Positions 34,334 to 49,300 of a DNA stretch of 64,000 nucleotides are shown piece after piece. The first letter of the stretch is position 1; each line of letters starts with the position of its first letter. Below the pieces are notes generated by a model. That model did not search any database and had not been told where the DNA came from. It saw only the letters and a program-made list of their open reading frames with translations. Both the position numbers and the translations under genes were made by a program. Source of the stretch: Saprospiraceae bacterium (GTDB lineage Bacteria > Bacteroidota > Bacteroidia > Chitinophagales > Saprospiraceae); assembly GCA_020631355.1 (NCBI GenBank), contig JAHDHL010000027.1, forward strand, positions 1 to 64,000, in the 5' to 3' direction.

Positions 34334-37300
34334 CTATCTGAATATCTGGAGATAACCATTATAGGTAGTATTATCCTCATCCCCGAGATTGAGGACATAG
34401 AAGTAGGTTCCATCAGGTAATACATTACCAGACCATGAACCATCCCATTCATTGTTATACCCATCCTTTTCATAGACCTTATTACCCCATCTGTTATAGA
34501 TACAGAGTTTATTATTCGGGAAGTCCTCTATGCCATCTATATAGAAGACATCGTTGACTCCATCCCCGTTGGGTGAGAATCCATTGAAAATGGTCAATTC
34601 AGTACATTCTATATATATATAGACCGTAGCGGTATCGCATTCATTCGGATTACAGACAACATATGTAAAGAAGTCCTCCACGGAACAGACACCCTCATCA
34701 GGATCATAGGTAATCGTACAATCCAAGTTGACGGTAGCCGTACCTACCTGAGGTCCATCTATGATGTATAAAGAATCAATACCTCCATACACCGTATCAT
34801 TCGCCTTAACATTAATGACTATCGGTACATTCGTAAAGGTGGTATCGAAGTCGTCATTCGCAATCGGAGCATCAAAGAATTCTATGACTGTGATACAGAA
34901 AATGGTCGTATCACAAATTCCCATCTCATCACAGACCACGATACAGGCCGAGTCTGTTCCTACATCATCGACTCCCTCATAGATGATACACCAGGTATCT
35001 TCCTCTATGAAGAATTCTACGAATTCACCGGATTGGTCCGGACATTCATTCGTTATGGATTCGATCGGTGCCAGCAATTCAGTGGTATCAATACAATACT
35101 GTACGACTTGTCCGATGAATATGGTATCACATATGGTATCCGTCCGTATTTCCTCCACTGATATGACAATGGTTACCGTATCCGCATTGCCGTATTCATC
35201 TATGACCTCCAAACAGGCCGAGTCCACTCCCAGTAGCATTCCCTCGTAGGTGACGCACCAGGTTTCCTCAATGATTTCGAAGATGACTTCGGAACTTCCG
35301 TCATCACAGAAATTATTCACAGCCTGGATTTCACCACAGAGATTTGTCAGGGTATCCAGACAGAATGTATCTATTTCCGATATAATGATGGTATCCGTTA
35401 CTGTAATGGGCCCTGTTGCCCCTACCGTAACGATATAGTTCACCGTATCACATATACCTGCTGTATCACATAGGACCAGACAGGCCGTATCCACGCCGGG
35501 CGTAATACCCAAGTAGGAAATACAAGGAGGAACCTCCGATTCAATATTGAAAATGACAGAGGTACCTGAGGATTCAGGACATGCATTCTCAAGAGAAACA
35601 ATCGGTCCTTCCAAATCCGTATTGGCTATCAGTTCCATAGTATTCAAGCAGAAGTATATAGAATCACCAAGGGTAATCGAATCCGTTAGTTCATATTCCA
35701 AGCATACAATCTGTACAATCAGGGTATCCGGACATGCAGTTTCATTATTAATGATGATGACCTCATGCATCCCCTCTCCTGCAACATTGATTCCTACACT
35801 GGAAACGGATTGGCCGATATTGAAATCCAATGTAGCTTCCAGATTCGGACTTGCTGTCGGATAAATCACCATATCTCCATAGGCAACGCCCATTTCACCA
35901 CCTATCACTAGGGACGAGTTATCATTCAACATCCAATTGCCCGCAGGGTCCCAAACATTCATGGAGTCCACAAGGCCATCTATGTCATCGAATGTTCCCG
36001 ATATGATATTGCCACCAACATCCCATGATTCAAGTGTATAGGGACCTGAATTCCCTTGTCCGGGAATCAGGAACAAGGTATATCCGGAAATGACATCACT
36101 TTCACAGGCATCACTTGGATCCATCATATAATCCTCACCATCTATGGTAATGCTGTAATCTCCCAATAGGAATTCTGAGAATGTAACACCTGAACAAACC
36201 AAGGTCGTATCCTCACAATTTATTGTCTCAACGACTATCGTATCAATGCCATCAAAGAAATCACATTCTGCTATACAGAGTGAATCCAACATGATTCCAT
36301 CAATAGAGGAAGAACAACCATTGGCATCCGTAATGGTCAAATCATACAATCCGACATCGAGGCTATCCCTATCCTCAGGTTCGGGTGCTACTGTAAGGTC
36401 TGCCCAATCGAACGTATATGGAGCAGTTCCTCCCATCACTGTCACATCGAGTGAGCCCAAATCCCCGGAGCCCTCACATCCGGCATAAGTGCCGATGATA
36501 CTGACTTCGAATGGGTCTGTTTCTGTTATGGTAAAGCATTCCGATACCACGATGCAATTATCCGCATCCCTTACTACGATACAATAATCACCTGCAGGTA
36601 ATGCATCCTCCGCAAACAAGCCCAAACCATCCGTAATGGTTACACTGGCTGGTTGGTTGAATGCAGGATCATAGGTCACATCGAATACGACCGAGCCCAA
36701 GTCCTCACTATTACATGCGATATTATTGATTTCAACAATATCTATTGTTGCAGTTTCAGGTACATCATCATTGATGGTGAATGTGATTTGATTTTCACAT
36801 CCATTATCCAAATCCGTAACGAAAACGGTGTAGGTTCCAGACGACAAATCTGATCTTGAAGCTCCCATACCTCCGTCTGACCAGAAGAACGAGAAGTTAC
36901 CCGAACCACCTACCACATTAATGGTAGCAGAACCATTGGCTTCACCACAATTCGGTTCTTGTGTAATATCTACTGTCAGTTCGGTTGCGAATGTATCCTG
37001 TATCTCGACCAACAATGCATTATAGCAAGCTGAATCACCATCCACATAATAGATGACTTCATAAATGCCTGCTGCTAGTTCGTCCCTGACAGCTCCGGTT
37101 CCTCCATCTGACCAATTGAATACCAATGAGTCTGGAGCTAAGGTAGCCGTACCTGTTGCTTCACCACACAAGGAAGCCGTAGTTTCGATGATTTCAGCTT
37201 CGGGGCCATTCTCATTCGTAACCAGAATAGAAATGGAATCCACACAGGATGCACTTGAAGTATCCGTCACTATGACTTGATATACACCTGCGGGAATGTT

Positions 37301-40300
37301 GGATAATTGAGTACCATCCTCACTCACTACTCCTATGGTATCAGGAGACCATGTGAAATTATAACCAGCAGGATCATTCTCCAATACTACTTGTGCATTA
37401 CCGATGGCAGCACCACATTGGGATTCGAAGCTGATTGTATAATCAATGAATGGTCCCACACAATCGCCACATTCCACAACTAATTCGTAACCGAGGACCG
37501 TACAACCATTCTCATCTGCAATCACTACGGTATAGGTACCTGCTTCCAAGTCTGTTCTATCCGGATCATTATCCTCACCCGGAATATCCAACCAATCAAA
37601 GGTAATATCACCCGTACCTCCATTCACTGAGATATCAATGGCTCCATCACTGGCACAACCACCTGAGATACTGAATTCAACATCCAGTTCATCCGCAGCT
37701 TCTATCGTGAAGCAATCACCACCAACGACACAGCCCATATCATCAGTTACTTCGATACAGTAATTACCCGGAGGCAATGTTCCGTTCGTGTAGGTATTGA
37801 TACCATCTGTAATTGTAATATTCAATCCAGCGGATGGATTCACATCAAAATCAACCGAACCATCATTGGCTCCTGCGCAAGACTCGTTGGTTGTATCATT
37901 AATGGTTACGGTACTTGGAGTCACATCCCCATCTATCAATATGAATGCAGTTGAAGCAGTACAACCAGCATTATCCAAATCTGTTACTGTTACTGCGTAG
38001 GTACCGCTAGACAAACCAGTTTCGGTTGCATTCGTACCTCCGAAGCTCCAATTATAATCGTAATTACCCGCACCATTCTGAGGTGTGGTAGCGGTGACTG
38101 TTCCGTCAGCATTTCCACAAGTCGGTGCTTGGTCAACAGTGACTGTTACCTCCAAGGTGTTATTCAAGTCGATGGTAATTTCCACTATGGTAGGACAATC
38201 AGGATCTGTATCCGTGACAGTTACGAAATAAGTACCTGCTACCAAATCATCCCTGAAGTTACCTGTACCTGTATCAGACCATGCATAGTTATAACTAGCC
38301 GGCAATAACTCAGCAGTACCATTGGCTGCACCACAATCGGCTGCCGTAGTAATCGGATCATCATCCAAGGCCGGACCATCCTCATTGGTAACAGCAAAAG
38401 TCACAACATCTGAACAAAGTCCCGTCGGGTCAGATACCGTAACGGTATAAGCACCCGCAGGTAATCCTGTGATTACATTCGGAGCATTACCGATGGCACC
38501 TACATTAGGTTCCCATGTGTAAACTGCTTGTGCAGGAATAGCATCAATATTGATGATGGCCTCACCATCTTCATTACCACAAGTAGCTTCATAAATGGTA
38601 GTGGAAACGATATTCGGATCAAAATCACAATCCGTACACTCCACAGGCAAATCTATTCCATCTACCGTACATCCATTCTCATCCATGATGTTCAGGGTGT
38701 AAGTACCTTCTTCCAAGTCTACCCTATCAGGGTCATTATCCGTACCCGGAATATCCGCCCAATCGTAGGTATAGTTTCCTGTTCCTCCCAGAACGCTGAC
38801 ATTTATTGCGCCATCATTCTCACATCCACCTGAGATACTGAATTCGACATCCAGGGCATCAGCCGCTTCTATGGTGAAGCAAGCTCCACCTGCGACACAA
38901 CCCATGTCGTCGGTAACCTCGATACAATAATCTCCCGGAGGTAAGTCTCCGTTCGTGAATGTATTCGTACCATCCGTAATTGTAATATTCAATCCGGCGG
39001 ATGGATTCACATCAAAATCAACATTACCATCGGATTCACCTGCACAGGTTTCATTCGTTACTTCATTAATGGTAACCGTACTAGGAGTTACATCCCCATC
39101 TATTAATATGAATGCAGTCGTAGCAGAGCAATCAGGATTATCCAAATCCGTTACTTCCAATGTATAGGTTCCGCTAGAAATACCAGTTTCGGAAGCATTG
39201 GTTCCGCCGAAGCTCCAATTGTATGCATAATTGCCACTTCCGTTTGCAACAACAGCTGTTACAGCACCATCCGCATTACCACAAGTCGGAGCTTGGTCTA
39301 CAGTGACACTTACTTCCAATACATCATTCTGGTCAATGAATATTTCAACTATTCCGATACATTCCGGATCACTTGGATCGGAGATCGTTACGAAATATGT
39401 TCCTGTATTCAGATCCGTTCTTTCATTACCTGTTGTTCCATCAGACCAAACATAGTCTAGGGTTGCGGGCAATAAGGTAGCAGTACCATTGGCAACGCCA
39501 CAATCCGCTGGAGTGGTAACCGGATCATCATCCAAGTCTGGTCCATCGGAATTCGTAATCGCAAATGTTACTGAATCCGTACAAGACCCCGATGGGTCAG
39601 AGACGGTTACAGTGTAAGCACCTGCGGGTAGGTTCTCCCTGATGTTTCCAGTTGTACCTGGTGTACCAATATTCGGTTCCCAAGTATAAACTGCCAATGA
39701 TGGATCAGCATCCAAATTAATGATAGCTCCTCCATCTGTATTACCACAGGTTGCCTCAAAGATGGTAACGGAAAGGATATTGGGTTCAATATCACAATCA
39801 TCACATTCGATTGGCAACTCCAAGCCCATTACCATACATCCATTATCATCAGATATTTCCAGTGTATATATTCCAACAGGTAAATTCTCCCTATCCTGTG
39901 GATCATTGGTCCCAGGCAAATCAGACCAATCATAGGTATAATTTCCTGAGCCTCCGAATACTGTTACATCTATGGCTCCATTATCAACTCCACATCCGCC
40001 TGAAATACTGAATTCAACATCCAATGGCTCAGTTCCATCGATAGTGAAACAAGACTCTCCAGTAATACAACCATTATCATCCGTCACAACGATACAGTAA
40101 TCCCCTGCGGGTAGAGCATCGCTTTCAAATGTATTAGATCCGTTTGTAATAACGATATCCAAACCTGTGTTGGGTGTAACCGTGAAGTCTACGGTACCAT
40201 CTGCCTGACCTGCACAAGTCTCTCCTGTAGTACCATTAATCGTAATTGTTGCGGGTGTCACATCCGTATCAATGAGTGTGAAGACTTCCGTGGCCACACA

Positions 40301-43300
40301 TTCAGGACTGTCCAAATCGGTAACCGTAAGGGTATAAATTCCACTTGGAATACCCGTTTCAGAAGCATTGGTTCCTCCAAAGCTCCAAGCATATTCATAA
40401 TTACCACTGCCGCCTGTTACTGTTGCGGTAACTGCACCATCGGCGTTTCCACATGTTGGGCCCTGATCGATACCTACTACAATGTCCAAGGTATTATTCT
40501 GGCCTATGATAATCTCAACGATACCAGAGCAATCCGGATTCATAGGATCAAAATAAGTAACAAAATAAGTACCTGACAATAAATCTGTCCGTTCGTTACC
40601 TGTACCAGAATCACTCCATGAATAATCATAACCAACCGGTAGCAATGTAGCTGTACCATTTGGTTGGCCACAGTCAGCATTGGTCGTAACTGGGTCACCA
40701 TCCAATTCAGGGGCATCCTGATTCGTAATGGCAAATGTCACGACATCAAAGCATAAGCCTGATGGGTCAGCAACAGTTACGGTATAGGAACCTGATGGTA
40801 AATCAGATCTGATATTGCCCGTAGCTCCTATCGTACCTACATTAGGATTCCATGTATATACTGCCAATGATGGGTCAACATCCAAATTGATGATGGCTCC
40901 TCCATCTGAATTATTACAAGTCGCCTCAAAAATAGTGGTGGACAAGATAGTGGGTTGGATATCGCAATCATCACAAACGATTGGTAATTCTAATCCCATT
41001 ACCGTACAACCATTCTCATCAGATATTTCTAGGGTATAGATACCCTCTACCAAATCCGTTCTATCCTGCGGGTTGTTCGTACCTGGAAGATCTGACCAAT
41101 CGTAGGTATAATTTCCAGTGCCTCCGAATACTGTAACATTGATGGCACCATCATCATTACAACCTCCGGATATGCTGAATTCAACATCCAGTGCTTCCGC
41201 AGCTTCAATGGTAAAGCAAGCTTCGCCTGCTACACAATCATTATCATCCGTAGCAATAATACAATACTCACCTGCAGGTAATGCACCATTGGTATAAGTA
41301 TTGGTTCCGTCGGATATCACCACGGTTAGGCCAGTATTAGGCGTAACGGTAAAGTCTACTTCACCATCTGCGAAGCCGGCACAGGATTCATCCGTTGTGG
41401 AATTAATAACAATATTGGCGGGAGTCACATCAGAATCAATGAGTGTAATGGCTTCCTCACTGATACATTCCGGGCTATCCAAATCGGTAACCGTAAGCAT
41501 ATACATGCCACTTGAAAGTCCTGATTCAGAAGCATTGGTTCCACCGAAACTCCAATTATATTGGTAGTTACCGCTTCCTCCGGTTACTGTTGCCGTTACT
41601 GCTCCATCGGCATTACCACAAGTAGGTGCTGTATCGACAGCAACTGTTATTTCCAACGTATTATTCTGACCTATAACGACTTCTACCATTCCTGTACAGA
41701 CAGGATCCGCAGGGTCGAAGAATGTAACGAAGTACGTTCCTGCTTCTAAGTCTGTTCTTTCATTACCTGTTCCATTATCACTCCATGAATAATCATAGGT
41801 AGCAGGTAATAGTGTTGCTGTACCATTGGCTGTGCCACAATCAGCATCTGTTGTTGCTGGGTCGTCATCCAATTCTGCACCATCCTGATTGGTAATGGCA
41901 AATGTTACAACATCCGAACAAGCACCTGTGGCATCAGATACGGTTACCTCATAGTCACCAGATGGCAAATCCGTTCTGATATTACCCGTTGCCCCTTCCG
42001 TACCTATATCCGGGTTCCATGTGAAGACTGCAAGAGTTGGGTCTACATCCAAATTGACAATAGCACCACCATCAGCATTTCCACAGGTTGCCTCAAATAT
42101 GGTCGTAGAAAGTATTGTAGGTTCTATATCACAATCGGTACAAAGCACCGGTAAGTCGACACCTGTAACCGTACAACCATCACTATCTGAAATCGTTACA
42201 CTATAATTACCCGTTGTAAGATTATCCCTATCCTCTGGGTCATTGGTTCCGGGTAAGTCTGCCCAATCAAAGGTATACATCCCTGTTCCGCCATTCACAT
42301 TGATATCAATGGAACCTGCATCTCCACATCCACTTGTGATGGAGAATTCAACATCCAATGGTTCATTTTCCTCTATTGTGAAACAAGCACCTCCAGCTAC
42401 ACAGCCATTGGCATCCAAAACTGCGATACAGAAATCACCTCCGGGCAATTGTCCATTTTCAAATACACTATTCCCATCAGAAATAATGATTGTTTCAGGG
42501 CCTTGGAATCCAGCCTGGGGTGTAACGGTGAAATCAACCATTCCGTTATTCTCTCCTCCACATCCGACATCCGTCACTCCATTAATAACGATATCTGCAC
42601 CAGCCACATCACTATCCACCAATACAAATGATGTGGAAGCCGTACATTCCGTGGCATTGTCATCCGTTACGGTTACAGCATAGATACCTGATGGGATATT
42701 CGTTTCGGTTGCATTGCCTGTACCTCCGAAACTCCATTCGTAACTGTAACTACCACTACCGTTGATGGGGTTAGCCGTAACCTCTCCATCTGCATTACCG
42801 CAAGTTGGGTCGTTCGTTACGGCGACTGTTACGTCCAATGTATTATTCAAATCTATTTCAATCTCGAATACTGAGAAACATGCCGGATCTGCATCCGAAA
42901 CGGATACAAAATAGGTTCCTGCAGCAAGATCATTCCTTGAATTCCCTGTACCACCATCTGACCAATCATATGTGTAATTGGCAGGAGTTAAAGTGGCGGT
43001 ACCATCACTTGCACCACAATTGGCAGGTGCTGTAACAATGGGGCCATCCAACTCAGGGCCATCCTCATTATTCACTGCGAATGTCACAATATCAAAGCAT
43101 ACACCTGATGGATCAGATACGGTTACCGTATATCCTCCGGCTACCAGATTAGTTCTGACATTACCATCTCCTGTTGGGTTACCATTATCAGGTTCCCAAG
43201 TATACTCCAAACCTGCAGAAGTAGGACTTACTAATATCGTTACCTCACCATCCACATTGCCACAAGTTGCTTCCTGAATAATGACTCCATCAATCTCAGG

Positions 43301-46300
43301 TTCCACATCACATGGACAAACATCAATGTCTATACCTCCATCCAGGGTCATGGAACAACCATTCCCATCGGTAATGGTGAGGTCGTAATTACCTGCTGTC
43401 AAGTTGGTTAGGTTTGCCGGATTACTTGTACCTGGGATATGCGCCCAATCAAAGGTATAGATGCCCGTACCTCCCATCACATTGACGGTAACGGAACCTC
43501 CATCTCCACAAGCACCAGAAGTATTGATGTTGGACATCAATGGTTCCGGGGATTCTATTTCGAAACATACCGCTCCATTGAGACAGCCATTGGCATCTCT
43601 AATTTCTACACAATACTGACCAGGAGCCAATGCTCCATTGGTCCACTCCGTAAAGCCATCCGTAATGATGGTATCCACCGGGCCTGCAATTCCTCCGGGT
43701 AATGTAACCGTGAACTCCACGCTACCATCAGTATCACCCGGACAAGAAACATCATTCACCTCATCCAATACCACATCTACCTGTGGTACGTCCGTATCCA
43801 CAATTGCGAAGATGTAACTCGTAGTACATTCATCACCTCCTATTTCGGAGATATTGACAACATAAGTACCCGCTGCCAAATCTGTTTGGCTATTTCCAGT
43901 ACCTCCATTGCTCCATACATAATTATAATTCCCTGAACCGCCTGTCACTGTAATTTCTACGCTACCGTCATTATTACCACAAGTAGGTCCTTGGATAACA
44001 TTATGATCCACAACCAAATCATTGTCTTCTTGGATGACCACAGGAATAACATTGATACAGCTTGGATCTTCTGGGTCAGTTACGGTTACACCATAAATCC
44101 CTGAAGTCAAATCTGTTCTTATATCTCCTGTTCCTCCATCAGACCAATCATATGTGAATGATGATGGTTCGATGGTAGCCGTACCATCCGCACTGCTACA
44201 AGTTGCAGGTGTCGTTATCACGCTTGTAGGCATCGGGCCATCAGAATTACCTATCACTACTGTGGTTGATGTCGTACAATCCGTATTGCCATTCTCAGCA
44301 ATCACTACCTGATAGGTTCCTGCCTCCAATCCCGTTCTACTATCACCCGAAGCATTAGGTGTTCCTTGGTTGGGTGTCCAAGTAAAGGAATAGTCATTTG
44401 GATTACCTGTAATATTGATGGTTGCACTACCTGAACTTTCATCACAACTTGAGTTGACAACGATAGTTCCGGTAACAATGGTCGGAACGCAATCACAAGG
44501 AGTGAATTCGAATGTATTCTCTGCTATACAACCTGAGACACCCTCCAATTCAACAGTATAATTATTCGCACCTGCATTATAGATGGCATCAAAGGTCAAT
44601 GTGGCATCATTGACTACCTCATTATTCACTGGTCCACCAGTTATGGTGTAATTCTGAATATTTTCTTCTAATGTTATCGTAACAGACTGTACATCACCAT
44701 CACACTGATCCAAATTCCCTTGGGTTGTTGTGATACTGATACTGGTGACCGTTACGGAAACGGGTAAGGTTATATCCTCACAACCTCCTTCAATCAATAC
44801 TTCAAAATCATATGTACCTGATTGGGAAGGTGTAAATGTAGGGTTAGCTATATTAAGAGCCTCCAATGTTCCAATTTCAGGGTTGGTAGGCATTTCTGTC
44901 CAAGTATATGAGGTCCCACCGGATGCAGTTAGCTCCGTACTCATTCCCACGCAGATATCAGAAGCTCCTGCTGATACCTCAGGGACATTATTATCCACCG
45001 TAATGATAACTTGGTCTGTATCGGAACAACCATCCTCATCCGTTACGACCAAGGTGTAGGTTGTAGTAACAGATGGCGTAGCCACAGGATTGGCAATATT
45101 AGGATTATCCAAACCAAGGCCTGTCCATTCGTAGGTCAATGTACCTGTACCTCCCGTTGCAGTTCCTTGTAAAGTAGTGGATGATCCCAAGCAGATGGTT
45201 TCATTATCACCTGCTTCAACTGAAGTCAGCCCTGTACTGGTCGTAATATCGACTGAAGCTGTTGCAGTACAACCTCCCGGATTCGTTACCACAACCGTAT
45301 AGGTCGTATTTGTTGCCGGTGAAACGTCCAAGGTCATATTGGTACCTACTTCATTGTTTCCATCAGACCAGGAATAGGTAACGGCTTCAGAAGCATTTGC
45401 AGTAAGAGTTGCAGCAACTCCATTACAAACTACTGTACTTCCTCCATCGTCGATATCCACTGTCAAATCAGGTAAAACTGTGATATCAATCGTATCCGTT
45501 GATGCATAGCCACAGCCTGCCCTCGTGGTTTCGAGAACGTACTGTACTGTTGTACCTACTGTCAAGTTAGGATCCAAGGTAATGATTGGATTCAGGATGG
45601 TCACATCACTAATATCCGTATCTGATGCAGGTGCAATCGCAGACCACAAATAGGTGTACGTTCCTATATTCCCACATCCATCATTTCCTACTTGGATAGA
45701 ATTGCCACAATAATTGGCATCCAATCCTGCATTCTGTAACTGAGGACTAATCACCAATGGATCAGGTTGATTACATGCACCTGTTCCTAGTGTATCCAAA
45801 ACCATTATCAGATCACACAATTGTGTATTCGATACGTTGAAAGTCTCACTGAATGTAACATCACCTGATGTTCCTTGTGGAATTACGAATTCTGCCAACA
45901 ATACATCATCGGCAGGATCTCCCATTCCATCCATATTCGCATCATAAAAGAATTGTAATTCGGCATCATCCAATAGGGTTGGGATACCATCCACACTACC
46001 ATTCACGGTAACGGATTCATTGGAATCATCCACACAATCGGAAGTAGCATTCGTTATTTCAAAGGTAATTCCGTTAGTGACAATCAAATCCAAGTTCTGC
46101 TCTCCACCTTCAGTAGTACCTGCGAATATCATACAGATTTCATTGGTTACCCCACAATTGATTTCATACATATCCATTGTGAACAGATTGAATGTAAGTG
46201 TATCCGTTTCACATTCAAGGATAGGGTCTCCGGTATAATCGAATGTGAAATTAATCACACCTGCCTGAGGCAAACCTACCGGCATATCCCAATACAATAC

Positions 46301-49300
46301 ATTGAAACCATTCTCTACTTCTTCCTGAGGTTCGCCCGGAATCCATCCGACAGGGGAAGTTGGCATTACGGAATTATCCGTGTAAGAGACACCCTCTGGT
46401 AAGATGACCCTTATCACATCGTTATCATCTGTTAGTTGGCCCGTGATATTGGAAATAGATACTTCCAATGTTCCCGTACCTGATGGATCATAAGAAGAAG
46501 CAGGACCGAATTCTGCCAAGAAGAATTGGGTAGGTTCTGGAACACCCTCAATGAAAATCGGGAATGTTTCACCAAACTCGATGTTCGTTGAATCACCACA
46601 TCCAGAAGATCCTTGGAAACTGTATGGTATCTGTTCTCCAGAAACAAAGTTACAGTTCGGTATCACCTTGAATCGAATGACATATTCATTCGAATCCGTT
46701 GGGGTTTCGGCATTAAAGCCGGGTAAACCATTCGAATCCAAAAATGCATTCACATTTGAGAAATCCTCAAATTGGTAAGATTCTCCCCTTGGGGTAATGG
46801 ACAATAAGGTCGGGTCTGAAATGGGTACAAAAGTATTGCTGGGGGTATAAGCCGCTTCGAATGAATTCGGTACGAAATCCAATCCTAATAAAGGAAGGAA
46901 GAATTGGTTATTCATATCATACACATTACCCAAATCCGTATTCCTAACCAGTATCTCATAGGTCAGGGTATCACACAATTGGACAGAATCCGTTGGTTGG
47001 GAAAGTACTTCTGCATCCAAGGCTCCCTGAAGGGTCGTAACGGATAGGTTAACGGTATCCTCTGAACAAGGAGCATAATCGAGCGGAGTCCAGTCCACAT
47101 CATCGAATTCGGTACAATTCCAACCTGTACGAGCAACCAATGGGAATGTACCACATTCATTGAACGAAGCCGTCACTACATAGGTATTACAAATATCACC
47201 AGGAGCATTGCTACTGAAATTCCTCAAAAGAGGGTCTACATAAGCGAATACACTATTATTCGTTCCATATTGTGTGAAAGGAACATCTACGGGTGTTCCC
47301 GTACTGATATCCTGAATATTCTCGATAGTAATGGAAGTACTTGGTATATCCAATGCAAACCAATTCAGACCGGCATCGGATTCATTCGACGTATTACAAT
47401 GTTGCAGTACCCATTCTACGGTTTCCTGCATTACCTGCGGATTCGGGTTGGATAAGGATTGTAATGAGAATGTAGGTGCTTCCGTGTAGAAGATATTATT
47501 ACTAACGGACTCCTCCACATAATTCGCACATGAGCCGTCACCTATTGTTTCCGCATAAATTCTATCCCTATAATAGATGGTAGGAACGAATGTAAAGAGG
47601 TTGTCTCCATTCGAACTTGCTGTTTCAGAACCACAATTGGCCACAAGATTAACCCTAAGCGTAAATGCGGCGGAGAACGATGTGTTATAGGAAGGAATGT
47701 AATTTAATGTATCGAATGCAGCTACATATTCCCCGTTAGGGAAAGCATCCAATCCTTGGATTTCATAGAAATCATTTCCATGAATCGGGTGATTCGGAAT
47801 TTGCACTTCTACTTTCAAATCCTCAAACGCATCGAGGATGGCAGGATCGAAAGTGAAAGTCATGGAGTCAACGAATGCAGCAGGGATGAATTCATCAGGG
47901 TAGAAATCACCAAAATCATTGTTGAAGACAACTACCTTATAATCCAAATCACTTTCCCTACAGCCAGAAGGGAAGCTGGGTGTGGATGGGAATGTGAATA
48001 ATGAACCTGTCTTGGCAATCGTGAATGTTTCACCAAAGTTATCACAGGACAGTTGGTCTCCGGCGAATGTGTGGTACATCTCACCACGGAAGTTTGGTAC
48101 CAATTTGAACTGTTCATTATAGGGGCCATCAGGGTTCATGTGGAAAATACCATTGAATATAATGGTATCATCAGGACTCAATGTTAGGCCGATACTAGCT
48201 AGACAAGCATCCAGTTCGATGTCCAATGTCTTATTCAAATCCACTGCTGAAACAGTAATGGCAGAAGCATCCACTGAGCATGTTGCTACGGCACCATTGG
48301 TTTGTCTCACCTCTACTTCCGCTCCATCAAATATGAAGATTTCATCCGTTCCCATGATATCCTCAGGGTTATCATATCGGATAATAACACCTACATCATC
48401 CGTGATTACATCATCACCTACTACAGAGGTAACAGTCATCATTACGGAATCACAAGAAAGAGCTACTTTATTGTTCACGTCAGGATCATTAGGGTCTACC
48501 TGTTGTGTATATGTTTCATCAGTGTAACCATAGGTGGTTCTATTCACTTCAAAATCCAAAGCTCTGATTCCATTAGGACAAGGAGGAAGATTCGTACAAG
48601 GAGGAACCGAAGGGTGAAGTATCGGGCCATCCAAATCACCACAGAACCAAGTATGGGTACAATCGCAATCCGGGCAGTAATGAGCCAATGTAACTGGGAA
48701 TGTGGTAGCACCGGGTTCAGCCGTACAATCGGAGGTCAATGCCAAATCAATTGTGAAGGAACCACTAATGAAGTTGGAAACAGAAGCATCATAAATCAAT
48801 TCCGTTACCGTACCCACCGTATTGGTTGACACCAATGGAAGTGCGATACTTGTATTTCTAAAGAGATTGGTTTCTGCCAAATCAACAGAGACACCTGCAG
48901 GCAAATCCACCGTTACAATCATTCTTTCATCTCCTGAACAAGCCTTATCGAAATTACTTACTGTTCTCAATTGGAAATATTGCACATGGAATGTTTCCGT
49001 AGCAATCATGGCATCCGTATCGGTGGAGCTTTCAGAATCCGGAGTAATATTCGATGGACGAATTACTGAATTATTCTCCATCAGTATCCTTTCTGCACAA
49101 GAGTTTGTATATAGGATTTGGGAGTGGAGTGATTCAGCTGATGGATTTTCGCAATTGTCATCCAAGCTATTCGCTTCCGTACAATCGAATCTGTATCCGA
49201 CTGTAATTTCAATGGATTCATTGATTGGCAAGTCATCAAAATAACCATCATTATCCCAATCCTGAAGACCACCCGGACCATCAGGATCTGTTTGGAATTC

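Noticed and set aside
36290-44490. Direct repeats resembling a CRISPR array or satellite
   Set aside because: The period is 1.17 kb, the repeats are diverged in DNA but conserved in protein, and they stay in frame; they are coding super-repeats.
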